A stretch of DNA of 19,206 nt. Source: Amoebophrya sp. AT5.2 (Eukaryota > Sar > Dinophyceae > Syndiniales > Amoebophryaceae). A program made the translations under genes and the position numbers. The stretch spans positions 1 to 19,206 of the forward strand of contig RXOD01004684.1 in assembly GCA_005223375.1 (NCBI GenBank). The letters are read 5' to 3'. The notes under the pieces are model-generated. The model saw only the letters and a list, made by a program, of their open reading frames with translations. It searched no databases and was not told where the DNA came from. Position 1 is the stretch's first letter. Each line of letters opens with the position of its first letter. Of this stretch, positions 7,144 to 15,695 are shown piece by piece.

Positions 7144-9591
7144 TCAACTCCCGGTCGCCGGTTCCTTTTTCACGGCTCTCGACGGGCCGGGCCCTCCCTC
7201 TGCGCCTCCTGCCGGCATCAGAGCGTCGAGGTCGTCGAGCATCGAGGCGTCAAAGCCTTCCACGTTGCTCAAATCGACCTCCCTTCCTCCCGCGCCGGCA
7301 GATTTGCGCTGCCCTTGTAGCGACTGCGAAGCGCGCGACGGGCCTCGCTGCGGCGTCGGGACTGCCTGGTCGCTAGTCCCGTTTGCGAGATTTTGATCTC
7401 CTATCTTTTGCGAAGTGGCGGGAAGATCGGCATCGCCCATCAGCTCGTCGCCGAGCTCATCTTCGAGGTTCTTCCACGGGTCCTCGTCATCCTCTGGCTC
7501 TGCACTTCGTTCTTCTAGCCCGCCTGCCGCCGCCTCCTCTAGCGCGGCTCCTGCGCCGCCCATCTGGGCTTCACTGCTGCCCGGACCATCGGAACCATCC
7601 GCGCCGGCAACGCTTTCGCGGGCCCCCGCGCTGCTCGCCGAAGGCCCGGGCACCAAATTTGCAGTAGACCCGACGGCCACCCCCGGCCAGACACCCGCTC
7701 CCGCACCCAAACCGCGCAAACCGAGATTGCGAGATCTTCCCACTTTTGCGCCAGCGTATTTTGCGCAGCTCTCCGCCGTGATCAGGTTCTCGTCCAGCCT
7801 TTCCGCGACCGGCGCGCTTTCGTTGGCGAGCTGCTGCGCGAACGCCTCTCCGTCGCACAGGTAGATGTCCACTTTCGACACCACGTCTGTAACCGGCAGA
7901 TGGAAGTACCGATGTGTGGCCGCCGTCGAGGTGCCCAGAGTACCCATCAGCAACCTCTGCCTATCCATGTTTTCCCGCGCGGCGATGCCGCCGAATTGCA
8001 CCGCGGTGTTGGTGTAGCTCATCATGCCGGCTAGGGCGGCCTGTGACATCAGGGCGTTGTGCTGGAATTGCGACTCGCACACGCAGTCGGCTGCGAGTAA
8101 TTGCTGCGGCTGGATCTGCGTATCGACACCCTGGAGCTGGATCTGCGTCGCGGCCTCGAACCCGAAGTTCCGCGCGGCAGAGAGACTCACCGCCGCTCCG
8201 GCGGAGGAAGAGGAGGACCCGCCACACTGCTGGTTCGCGGCGAACAAGTTGTGCTTGTCCTTATCCGCGACCCCGAACCCGAAGTTCGCGTCCTCATTCA
8301 GCTGGAGCTTGTGCGCCGCACCTTTTCCAGCAGCAGCTGCCGGCGCACCGAACGCGCTGCTACTCGCACCAAACGCTGCTCCTGGTGCCCCGCCCATGTT
8401 TGTTTGGGCAAAATTCCAATTCTGCAGGTGAACATGATCCGCGGAACCGCTGGATGCTGCCTGGTACACTCTTTCCTTCTCCGCGAGGACCTGTCCCAGC
8501 TCGGAGAAAAGCCCGCGCAGCTCCTCGTTTTGCTCCAGCCCGACGGACCAGTGCCCCCCGACCTCTGCTCCTGCACCACCGTCCGGCTCTTTCTTCGCCG
8601 CTCTTCTCATCGTGACCCCCGAGACGGCAGCTGCGCTCGGCCCACTCGGCTGACCCTTCCCCAGGATCTCTACGTCGTCAAACACGTCGGCAAAATCGTC
8701 CTCCTCTTCCCCATCCCAGTTCAGCTCCTCCTCCTTCGCTAGGCCGGCCTCCAGGTCGAAATGCTCGAACTGTCCCTCGATCTCCTGCTTCTCCTCCGCG
8801 TCCACGTCCGCAAACGCGTCGTTTCCGAGTTGTAAATCGCCGAGCTCCGCCTCGAAGGCCGCGGCCATCTTCTCGATATCCACGTGCTCCATGCTGTCCG
8901 CGTTCAAAATCGCCAAATCGGCGTTGTCCACCGTTGCGAAAGCGGCGTTCAGCTTCGGCTTCCGCTTCTGGTTCTGGTGGTCGCCGTTTGCGGACGCAGG
9001 ATCGGAGGCAGGATCGGCACCGCCCCGTGCCGGCGTCTTCGGATCCGCCGGCGTCTCCGCAAAAAGCTCGTCCAACTCGTCGTCCACGTAGCTCGCGAAG
9101 ATGTTCGAGCTCTTGCTGTTTTGGCTGTTTCTGGAGGTCGCATTCTTGTTTGCAGAAATGACGCGATTGGCGCTCACCCGCGCGAGGAACGCGGTGAGCG
9201 ACTCGCCCATCAGTTCGTCGAGGTTCAGCACTTCGTCGAACTCCTGCGGCACCCGCTTCCGGCGCTTCTTCGCCGGGCCGGACGCCGCTTCCTCCTCCTT
9301 GATCCGCTTCGCCACCTTCGCGTCGGCGTGCTGCTTGAGCCCTTCGTCGCTCATGTTACAGATGTTGTTGAACTCCGCGAAGGCGGACAAAGCCGAGGTC
9401 GGAATTTTGAAGGTCAAGCGGCTGTCCTCAAGCACCTCAACATTCTGGAGGGAGTCGAGCTGCGTCTCCTCCTCCAAAGTGTTGTTCCCCGCCTCCAAAG
9501 TGTTCCCCGCCTGCGTCTGGGCGAGGTGGGCGCGCAAAGAAGTGGAATTCTCGTTGGAAGTGATCTTCTTCGCGTCGAGACACTTCAGCAC
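7144..9591 (-). CDS. TIMELESS: TIMELESS exon 8: long acidic, low-complexity C-terminal region
   Basis: The exon starts after acceptor GAACAG at 9592 (the first codon is GTG, not an initiator) and is open for 815 codons to TGA at 7144. It is rich in Asp, Glu, Ala, Gly and Ser, with acidic clusters (EEEDDFADVFDDVE, EDDEDPWKNLEDELGDEL). A basic nuclear-import-like block PAKKRRKRV lies at exon residues 106-114, just before the more ordered VPQEFDEVLNLDELMGE. Two KKEP motifs (AAKKEPD, VKKEPAT) resemble sumoylation consensus sites. Its assignment to TIMELESS rests on frame, adjacency and the absence of an ATG at the 5' end. A separate gene starting at an internal Met (exon residue 80) cannot be excluded. 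Confidence 0.65.
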   Translation of the reverse strand: MLKCLDAKKITSNENSTSLRAHLAQTQAGNTLEAGNNTLEEETQLDSLQNVEVLEDSRLTFKIPTSALSAFAEFNNICNMSDEGLKQHADAKVAKRIKEEEAASGPAKKRRKRVPQEFDEVLNLDELMGESLTAFLARVSANRVISANKNATSRNSQNSKSSNIFASYVDDELDELFAETPADPKTPARGGADPASDPASANGDHQNQKRKPKLNAAFATVDNADLAILNADSMEHVDIEKMAAAFEAELGDLQLGNDAFADVDAEEKQEIEGQFEHFDLEAGLAKEEELNWDGEEEDDFADVFDDVEILGKGQPSGPSAAAVSGVTMRRAAKKEPDGGAGAEVGGHWSVGLEQNEELRGLFSELGQVLAEKERVYQAASSGSADHVHLQNWNFAQTNMGGAPGAAFGASSSAFGAPAAAAGKGAAHKLQLNEDANFGFGVADKDKHNLFAANQQCGGSSSSSAGAAVSLSAARNFGFEAATQIQLQGVDTQIQPQQLLAADCVCESQFQHNALMSQAALAGMMSYTNTAVQFGGIAARENMDRQRLLMGTLGTSTAATHRYFHLPVTDVVSKVDIYLCDGEAFAQQLANESAPVAERLDENLITAESCAKYAGAKVGRSRNLGLRGLGAGAGVWPGVAVGSTANLVPGPSASSAGARESVAGADGSDGPGSSEAQMGGAGAALEEAAAGGLEERSAEPEDDEDPWKNLEDELGDELMGDADLPATSQKIGDQNLANGTSDQAVPTPQRGPSRASQSLQGQRKSAGAGGREVDLSNVEGFDASMLDDLDALMPAGGAEGGPGPSRAVKKEPATGS

Positions 9592-12500
9592 CTGTTCACG
9601 GTATTGATGCGAGAGGGCCGTCCATAGTACTAGTACCGAATGTGTTCTACAGCTCAGCCTACATCTACATCATCAGAAGTCGGAGTAAAAAAATACCGCC
9701 TATAGTCATCGGAAGCACCAAGAAAACCAAAACGTCGGAGGTGGACTAATCGAAACTATTAACCATAAGCTAAAGTTCTTGTGTTTAAATGGCACCTCGA
9801 TGAAGTTGTTTCGCGTCGCGACTTCCTGTCCGGCGAAGTCGACCGAGAATTTGGTTGGTTGGTTCGAGCTTTTCACCTCGTGGAGCCCCTTGAAGACCCT
9901 GTTGAGCAGACTGTGCGCGTAATCTTGGTCCGTCTTCGGGTCGAACACCAACTTACAGATCTTTTCCGCCAGGTCGTCCACCCCAAGTTTCTTCGGCTTG
10001 TCGATTAAGTTGAGCGCGACCAACCGGGCTCGAACGTCCCGCTTCGGGATGACCGTGTCCGTGTTTATGCAAGGACGAGATGGTAAGTACTTAGCTGTAG
10101 TGGTATTGTACGTATAAAATTTTTCTGGGGGGTCTTGGGGGTCCTTTTCTGGTGTCCTGATGAGAGAGTCCTGCAATTGGAGCAGAACATCGGCGGTCTT
10201 TCGCGGCCGCCAAGACTGGCACTTCTGCAACCGAAAGCTGGCAACAAATCGCCAGCCCCTAAAGCTGGCAACAAGCCGCCAGCCTAGGCGGCCACTTTTG
10301 CCCAGCTTTCAGGCTCTAGCACCATTCTAGCCGCTGGCTTTGCGCTGCCCTCTACCTCCTAATGGTTCGTCTCCTACCGAATCGACTGTGGTTCGCCTTC
10401 CATTGCCTGGCGAATCGGGTCGCGCGAGAGGACCCATCGCTCCTTCTAATCTCGCCAATCAATCGAATGGCGCTCCATCTCTGCAGCCCAGTAGCCCCAG
10501 ACCCCAGACCTCGCTTCGCCATCCCATTCCCACCCCAGAACCCTCTTAAATTAATACCTCTTACCATCGCCTCCGATCATCTCGGTCCTAGTGCCCGGGT
10601 CGGAGGTGTTCAGCTCCTGCACGATTTTCTGGATCAGGTGGTTCTGCACGATGTGGATGTTTTTGTACTTTTCGAACAGCTCGCGCAGCCGCCGGTCCTC
10701 CTCTTCCGTGAACACTCGTTCCGGCCGCTGATTTGCCGCGCCGGCTCCCCCGTCAGCTCCACCTCCCCTCTGGAGCCGCTTCTGCCTCTGGAGCTCGTCG
10801 TACATCTCGCGGTAGCGTTTGCGGTTCACGACCCGATCGTCCATCTGCTGCCGCAGCTTGGGCGTTTCGTAGTTCTCCAGAATCCCCTCCCAGTTATCGT
10901 AGTTGCCGCTCAAATCGTCCCGCCCGGAGGGGAGGTTCATCACCAGCTCGGTGAACGCGAGGCGGTTCCCCTTCTTCACCACCACGTCGACGAATTGTCG
11001 GAGGATGAGCCGGAACAGGTTGTGCAGGTCCTGGAACAGGTCGGGGCGTTGCTGCACGTAGTCGGACTTCACGATGCGCTCCATGCGGGCAAACATGCGC
11101 AGATTGAAGAAAACAGCAATGTTGGTCTTGTGCGCGCCGATTATCTGCGCCGCCATTCGCGATTATTTCCGATCATTTATTTTTCGAGGAGCGATCATTT
11201 CCGCGCGGGCAAATAGCGATAGCTGGGATCCATTCCTTCAAATTTCGTAGCGACAGCCGTGGTGTTGAAAACGTTATAACACTTTACGGCGGCGGGCTAA
11301 AACTAAAAGTCGAGAAGTACCCTCCGCAGCAGCTTGCAGGTGTAGTAAAGGTAGGCCTCGTTCGTATGGTGGTAGTTTTCGAGCGACACCACAAGATTCT
11401 GAATGATCGTGAAGTCGCACAGCCCCTTTAAGTAGTTGTTGATCGTCATCTGCACCCGTATGAAAGGGCCACAGAGTACTGTGGTGCCTGCTCTAGTCTT
11501 TGCCCTGCTTATCGATCTTCGCATGGGGACCCGGGATCTGCGGGGGTTTCCGCGTGAGGCTCACGAGGGGAGTGCCGGGAGCCGATTCGAAACAGCCTGC
11601 AACGTCGTGTGGACGCCGTGTGTGTAAACCGACACACACGAGCTCCACATCTCGCACTGCGTGCACCCGCAGCAGCAGTAACTTGCGTGGACTTACGGTT
11701 GGACTTACGCGTGATCTTACGCACGGCGTCTGCTAAAGAAACCGTGAAGGCATATGAGCCTGCCCTACCTAGTGGTCGCGTGTGAACAAGCTCGTCACTA
11801 CACGACCTGCACATAACAAAATCGCGGCGCAAGAACCCAAAGCCTATCTGTCTCCTCCGCGCTCCCCCCGAGTACAACTACAGATCCGAAAACTACAACC
11901 ACTACAGCACTTCTTCGCGGCCCTTCCGTAGCGTATGCGGTGCCGTACTTTATCACCGTGAACTCCCGGGGCTTTTCCGCCTTCGCCCCCCCTTCCGTGA
12001 CCTCTTCCATGAGCAGAAGGCAGTAGTGCAGCGCCTCGATGGCGTAGCTGAGGACCCGGGGCTCGTGCGTGAGCGGCTTGTAGATCTTCAGAATCTCGAT
12101 CAGCCGCTGCGCGATGTTCCGCCCGACCAAGTTCTCCACGAGCACGAACCCCAGCTGCTTGTCCTCGGTGTCTTTCAGCTTACAGCACTCCCCCAGGGTC
12201 TTCATCGTCTCCACCACGGCGCGAAGCACGATGATCAGCCGGTCGGGATTGATGGACACCTAGGCAGATTAGTTTGAGCACCGGCGATTTGATCGATTCG
12301 ATGTATCGAGCGCGCCGGGTGGGCGATGGTTTGCTGGCCGATTCAGCCGAGAGAAAGTCCTTGGGAGTGGGACTACATTAATTATACGAAATTACTCATC
12401 ATTATCATGCCCTGCGTCTGCTGCACGGAAGTTTCTGCGGTCCGTAGCGTCGTCGCGCGCTGAATGTGTCTTTGGTTTCAATGGCGGGCTTCGAACCACG

Positions 12501-15384
12501 CGTACGCTAAGCTTAATTATGAGTTAACTACTGCTGCAGCCAAGCCCGGGTTTAATTAACGATGCTTGAGCGCCGGCCTAAACCGTCATTGCCATAGGGG
12601 CTCGGGCCAACTATAGTTTGCGCATCATGCCACAGCAGGGCTTAACTCTTAAGGTAACGTCACTCAAAAACATGCCTCACGCTCGCAAGGCCTCCACGGC
12701 TGCCCTACTCCACTCGTTCGTGCTTGTTCACTACAGAACACATTCACAATATTCAACCACGCAGTCAACCTGAAGGTCGATGTGGAAAAATAGGGTAAAG
12801 CGTTACCTACCACACACGGTAGGCAACGAGCACGACATTCTATAAACGCGGGAAGGGCAAGTGACCAAAGACGCTGCCTACGGGGCTCGCGGAGTTGCAC
12901 CGCAAAATACGGGAGGTCACAAAGGGGAGAAAGAGAAATGCGCAGGGCGAGGGCACCTGGCAGCAGAGCGCGGAATTTATAAAACCTGTCAGCGAACGCG
13001 GCAAGAGGACTCCGTAATTGTCAATATGAGTACGTCCTTTCCCTCCGCCTTCAACTCGTCCACTAGGTATCTGCTGGTTTCGATTTCCACGAAGCCCTGG
13101 ATCACTTGGGGCGCCATCTCGAACGTGGACCCGACGACCCCCGCACCGGCAGCGGCACCACTTCCGGCTTTCTTCTTCGCTTCGTGCGCTTTTTTTCGCT
13201 CCTTCTTCGCGAACAGCCTGTAGAACTCGAGGAAGAACGCTATGAAGTTCATCAGCCTGCTTTTCGAGTGATAGGTCAGGTACGGGTTCGTTTTGTCCTC
13301 GTTGTCCAGGTTTTCGCCCTCCGGGTTCAGCCTCCCTTGTTCTCGGCGGTAGTCGTTCTCCACGTTGATCTCCTTCACCAGAAACCGCACCAGTAACGAC
13401 ATCGGGAAGTCCTCCATGCTTTGTTCCCCCTCGCCCCCCAGGCTGTTGTTGTAGTCCAGCAGTTCGTGCAGCCAGTCCCGGATCGCCTGCAGCGTGGCCG
13501 CGTCCAGCGACTCCGCCAGGCTGTTGCCCGCCACTGCGAACGGGTTCAGTTTGTTGTGCATGGCCACGTCCCCCGTCGCCGGCGCCAGGTCCTGGAACAA
13601 CACGTCCTCCGTCAGCACGTCCTTCTTTTTCGCCGTCTTCCCCCCGAACTGTTTTTTTAACGGTACGCGCGCCTTCAGCGTCTGGTCTTTTTGCATTTTT
13701 AGTGTTTTGTCGTTCAAAAACTCGCGCACGGCGGTGGACGCACCAAAACCGCCGTGGCGCGGCGCGACGTTCGCCTTCTGCCGCAGTTTATTTTCTTTTT
13801 CCTTTTGCAAAAACTCCGTCAGCATGGACTTCGACGACTCGCAGTCGACAACCTCGGCCACGCTGATTTTCGTGATCACGCAGTAGATCACGTCGAACAG
13901 CACCCACCGCGCGTACCGCTCCCGCTTGCTCAACTCAGAATGCGGCCGCGGGTGCGGGGAAACTTCCTTGGTCTCCTCGAACGCCCAGGTAAGAATAAAG
14001 CTCAGCGTGTCGGTCTTCGCATAAAACTTCACGTACTTCATGTGCAGGTACCGCCGCGTGTCCTTGTACCCTGGGTCACCGGGACGCGGGTCCGGGATGG
14101 CGAGGAGATTCCGCATCAACAGCAGCGAGTCCGTCACGATCGGGTATTTCTCCCCCTCGGTTGTGAAAGAACCAGCGATGGTACCGCCATTCGCCTAACC
14201 GATGGTCGTGGTGAGCGGTAATTTAATGGGGGTCTTGTCCCCGGGCGACGTCGTTTGATTGCATAAGTATGTCTACTGAAAAGAGGCGACAGCAGCTATT
14301 TTGGGAAAAGCAGGCTTTTCGCGGTCGGCGGGTGTTTGGCACGACGATTGCGCCCTATTATGCCCGACATAGCCCCTACAGCCGTTTCGTCCCCCGAAGC
14401 CACCCCCTATCCCCCACAATGGGGCGCCTCTCAAACTCGCGCCGGGCGGTTCGAAGCGCCTTGACGCACGCGCCCCCTACAGCAATCCGCCACCTCAGGG
14501 GTCGTCGGGGAACCTCAGCCTACTCGCACTCGCCACTTCCTCCGTTAGCATTACTAGTACCATCTGCTCCACCAGAGCCCTATCGCCCTCCACCGCAAAC
14601 TTGATCTCGTCCGACACGTGCGCCATCAGAAGGTTGATCAGGGCCTGCGCGAGCGACTCGCGCGCGAGGTCCTCCTTGAAGGTCTGCAGGTTCACGAGGT
14701 GGTCCCTAACCGCCTGCTCCCCCGTGTTCCACTCGCCCGCGTGCAGGATCGCGTCCACGCCGGTGAAACCGCGCTTGGTAATCGGCATTGTGAGCAACCG
14801 GAGAAGCCTTAAAACGCGCTTCGCTGCCTCCGGGTCCTCGGCATGCTTCGTCTCCAGAATCGGAATCAGCGCCTCCTGCAAAAGCCGCTGGTCGTCTGTG
14901 AATCGATCGCGCCATTACATATCCATGCACTGTCTTCTCCGACGGTGGCGATCTAATCGATCACTTCGAACTCGATCATGTCGACTTCTTCGTATACGGT
15001 TTTAATTTAAGAAAGTAAGTAAGTACGAGCTGGTGCGCACGGCGACGGCAGCAACCAACTGCATACCGCAGAAGCAACATACTTACACAGCTCATCTTCG
15101 GGAACCTCCACCTATCGGCCGAAAAAGTACTTCTATATCGAAACAGTACTGACGATCTTGAGTATCTGTCGCTTGCGGCCGAGCGGGTAGCGGTCCAGCA
15201 GGTCGTAGATGCTGTCCAGGGCTTTGCAGGCCTGTTCACTTCCGTACACGTACCGGTTCAGTCCGTCGATCTCATGCCAGCCGCCGAGGGCGTTGAAGTT
15301 CACCGTCAGCGAGTTCTCGACGACCCGCAGCTCCGCGGGCTCAAACACGCCTCCGTCGTCGCCGACCTGCGAGGCATCCATCAT
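7144..15384 (-). CDS. TIMELESS: TIMELESS/Tof1/Swi1-family replication fork protection protein, about 8 exons, about 1,830 aa
   Basis: TIMELESS works with TIPIN (Tof1-Csm3, Swi1-Swi3) in the nucleus to stabilise stalled forks, support checkpoint signalling and couple helicase and polymerase. Exons proposed: 15384-15154, 14896-14561, 14194-13034, 12259-11957, 11449-11321, 11144-10565, 10094-9796 and 9591-7144, all joined in frame with GT-AG introns. Homologous landmarks occur in family order: the N-terminal segment ending RKRQILKI, LIPILETKH with LQTFKEDLARE, SLLLMRNLLAIP, RHGGFGASTAVREFL, LIIVLRAVVETMKTLG, NNYLKGLCDFTIIQNLV, the SANT-like FTEEEDRRLRELFEKYKN, and IPKRDVRARLVALNLI. The human protein is about 1,200 aa; the excess here is mainly the last exon. 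The start at 15384 (MMDAS) is the first good ATG, although the frame is open a little further upstream. Introns 2 and 6 look like introner insertions. Confidence 0.85.
9796..10094 (-). CDS. TIMELESS: TIMELESS exon 7: end of the conserved C-terminal core
   Basis: Acceptor CACTACAG at 10095 gives the only phase that keeps the conserved frame. The exon reads IPKRDVRARLVALNLIDKPK, matching the RARIVDKLLALGL segment of animal TIMELESS, then FDPKTDQDYAHSLLNRVF. Donor GAG|GTGCCA is at 9795; the frame stays open past it to 9706, so the exact 3' end is uncertain. The first residues (AKYLPS) come from the right arm of the intron 6 element. Confidence 0.6.
10079..10568 (-). mobile_element. Introner-like element forming TIMELESS intron 6 (490 bp, 9-bp terminal inverted repeats)
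   Basis: On the minus strand the segment begins GATGGTAAG (10568-10560) and ends CTTACCATC (10087-10079), exact reverse complements. The donor lies inside the left arm (GATG|GTAAGA, intron from 10564). The acceptor CTACAG is at 10095, and the right arm is in exon 7, ending 16 nt past the acceptor. The last bases of exon 6 and the first codons of exon 7 therefore appear to be element-derived. The minus-strand ORF at 10230-9706 is merely the intron read through. Confidence 0.6.
10565..11144 (-). CDS. TIMELESS: TIMELESS exon 6: C-terminal domain with SANT-like helices
   Basis: The exon begins after GGCGCAG at 11145 and reads IIGAHKTNIAVFFNLRMFAR, then LFQDLHNLFRLILRQFVDVV and GNRLAFTELVMNLP. 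These match the FQLSVFCLFNRLL...FVELLFWKN region of animal TIMELESS. It then carries VFTEEEDRRLRELFEKYKNI and HLIQKIVQELNTSD, equivalent to the EEE-LRELY helical motif of the C-terminal Pfam domain. The donor is GATG|GTAAGA at 10564. Confidence 0.75.
11321..11449 (-). CDS. TIMELESS: TIMELESS exon 5
   Basis: Forty-three codons between acceptor GGTGCAG (11450) and donor AGG|GTACTT (11320), phase 0 at both ends. It reads MTINNYLKGLCDFTIIQNLV, then NEAYLYYTCKLLRR, which aligns with the FLDYLKRF...HCIVKMLHRV stretch of animal TIMELESS. It was found by homology because it is too short to stand out as an ORF. Confidence 0.7.
11450..11956 (-). other. TIMELESS intron 4, hairpin-rich
   Basis: The 507-bp intron carries two clear hairpins. 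CGTGTGTGT and ACACACACG form a perfect 9-bp stem around AAACCG at 11617-11640. CCACAG and CTGTGG form a 6-bp stem around AGTA at 11469-11484. A near-tandem GGACTTACG repeat lies at about 11691-11710. The minus-strand ORF at 11877-11509 shows no protein-like character. Confidence 0.55.
11957..12259 (-). CDS. TIMELESS: TIMELESS exon 4
   Basis: One hundred and one codons between acceptor GCCTAG (12260) and donor ACG|GTGATA (11956), phase 0 at both ends. It reads LIIVLRAVVETMKTLGECCK, then LGFVLVENLVGRNIAQRLIE, matching the MHLALKAYQELLATV and IIKNNIFY segments of animal TIMELESS. The end PREFT joins exon 5 as in the family EKEFNFLDYLKRF. Confidence 0.75.
12260..13033 (-). other. TIMELESS intron 3 (774 bp)
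   Basis: Donor GAC|GTACTC at 13033, acceptor GCCTAG at 12260. The intron is AT-richer than the exons and unusually full of 6-8 bp palindromes at 12500-12560 (CGTACG, AAGCTT, GTTAAC, CTGCAG, CCCGGG, TTAATTAA). A hairpin CGTTaCCTACC/GGTAGGcAACG lies at 12801-12828. I see no nested gene. Clear terminal inverted repeats like those of introns 2 and 6 are absent. Confidence 0.55.
13034..14194 (-). CDS. TIMELESS: TIMELESS exon 3: bulk of the conserved N-terminal domain
   Basis: There are 387 codons between acceptor GGTTAG (14195) and donor GAC|GTACTC (13033). It reads SLLLMRNLLAIPDPRPGDPG, then FILTWAFEETKE, then APRHGGFGASTAVREFLNDK. The last matches the near-invariant RH-RFGG stretch of TIMELESS/Tof1 proteins. 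Downstream are KEINVENDYRREQGRLNPEG and LMNFIAFFLEFYRLFAKKER, then FVEIETSRYLVDELKAEGKD. The first residues (ANGGTIAG) come from the right arm of the intron 2 element. Confidence 0.8.
14177..14564 (-). mobile_element. Introner-like element forming TIMELESS intron 2 (388 bp, 8-bp terminal inverted repeats)
   Basis: On the minus strand the segment starts GATGGTAC (14564-14557) and ends GTACCATC (14184-14177), exact reverse complements. The donor sits in the left arm (GATG|GTACTA, intron from 14560). The acceptor GGTTAG is at 14195, and the right arm lies in exon 3, ending 18 nt past the acceptor. Splicing keeps phase 0. The shared start GATG|GTA and arm placement link it to the intron 6 element. 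A + strand ORF at 14269-14604 lies over it but has no protein-like character. Confidence 0.55.
14561..14896 (-). CDS. TIMELESS: TIMELESS exon 2
   Basis: The exon reads EALIPILETKHAEDPEAAKR, then HLVNLQTFKEDLARESLAQA, which align with the DLLPILTQHHQDKP and LQAYKEAFASEKAF stretches of animal TIMELESS. The acceptor is either TTCACAG (14897) or the stronger TTTTTGCAG just downstream (both phase 0). The donor ATG|GTACTA is at 14560. The frame runs on to TGA at 14495, and another donor at about 14535 is possible. Confidence 0.7.
15015..15086. repeat. Inverted repeat of GTAAGTA inside TIMELESS intron 1
   Basis: GTAAGTA at 15015-15021 faces TACTTAC at 15080-15086, 72 bp end to end, inside the intron spanning 15153-14897. 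It could be a nested or decayed introner. A 25-nt cassette between TAG and GTAAGT (about 15119-15088) can be read as VEVPEDEL but does not fit the exon phases. Confidence 0.45.
15154..15384 (-). CDS. TIMELESS: TIMELESS exon 1
   Basis: The exon encodes 77 residues from ATG at 15384 to donor ATC|GTCAGT at 15153. It reads LRVVENSLTVNFNALGG, then KALDSIYDLLDRYPLGRKRQ, matching the family start in which a short segment and an L-D-L...R motif precede RQQLG. The frame is open further upstream (KPIPVPRPLPPLPRAK) to a CTTTTTGTCAG acceptor-like site near 15490, so an additional 5' exon is possible. Confidence 0.65.
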
Positions 15385-15695
15385 CTGCAGGTCGTGGCCG
15401 TTTTGCGCTCCTGCCGTTTTCGCTCTTGGTAGTGGTGGTAGTGGTCGTGGTACTGGTATTGGTTTGGCTTCGGCGGGGAAGGATGTCCTCTGACAAAAAG
15501 TGAGTCTGGGTCTGGGCCTGGGTCTGGCTGCCGCTGCCTACAGCATCTTCCCCGTCTTTGCCGTCAGACCACACATCTTTTAGCTACTTATCCGGACGAA
15601 AGAATGACCACGAACTGCGCGGCATGCGAAAAGACACGACTAAAAATAAAATTATGCAGGGTGTGAATTATAATCGGTGAAAAAGCGACGGCTTA
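15385..15695. other. Upstream region of TIMELESS, with simple repeats
   Basis: About 310 bp holding the presumed 5' untranslated region and promoter. A TGG-rich degenerate trinucleotide run covers 15427-15462, and a CTGGGT-type hexamer run lies at about 15503-15527. In one minus-strand frame these read as T-T-T-T and QTQAQTQT, which looks like repeat-driven text rather than a gene. Confidence 0.4.

Noticed and set aside
8884..9627. 247-codon + strand ORF, and others at 7914-8742
   Set aside because: Antisense frames of the GC-rich TIMELESS exon 8; composition is Arg/Leu/Val shadow text.
9706..10230. 174-codon minus-strand ORF starting in the intron
   Set aside because: Its 5' part is intron 6 read through and its 3' part intron 7; only the middle (exon 7) is conserved.
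10362..11216. 284-codon + strand ORF
   Set aside because: Antisense to TIMELESS exon 6, whose peptide matches the family.
11581..11600. tRNA-like TTCGAAAC/GTTTCGAAT T-loop
   Set aside because: Flanking bases do not form a T stem and no acceptor or anticodon arms are present.
15427..15530. Thr/Gln repeat peptide in an ORF upstream of TIMELESS
   Set aside because: Produced by simple TGG and CTGGGT repeats, not by a conserved gene.
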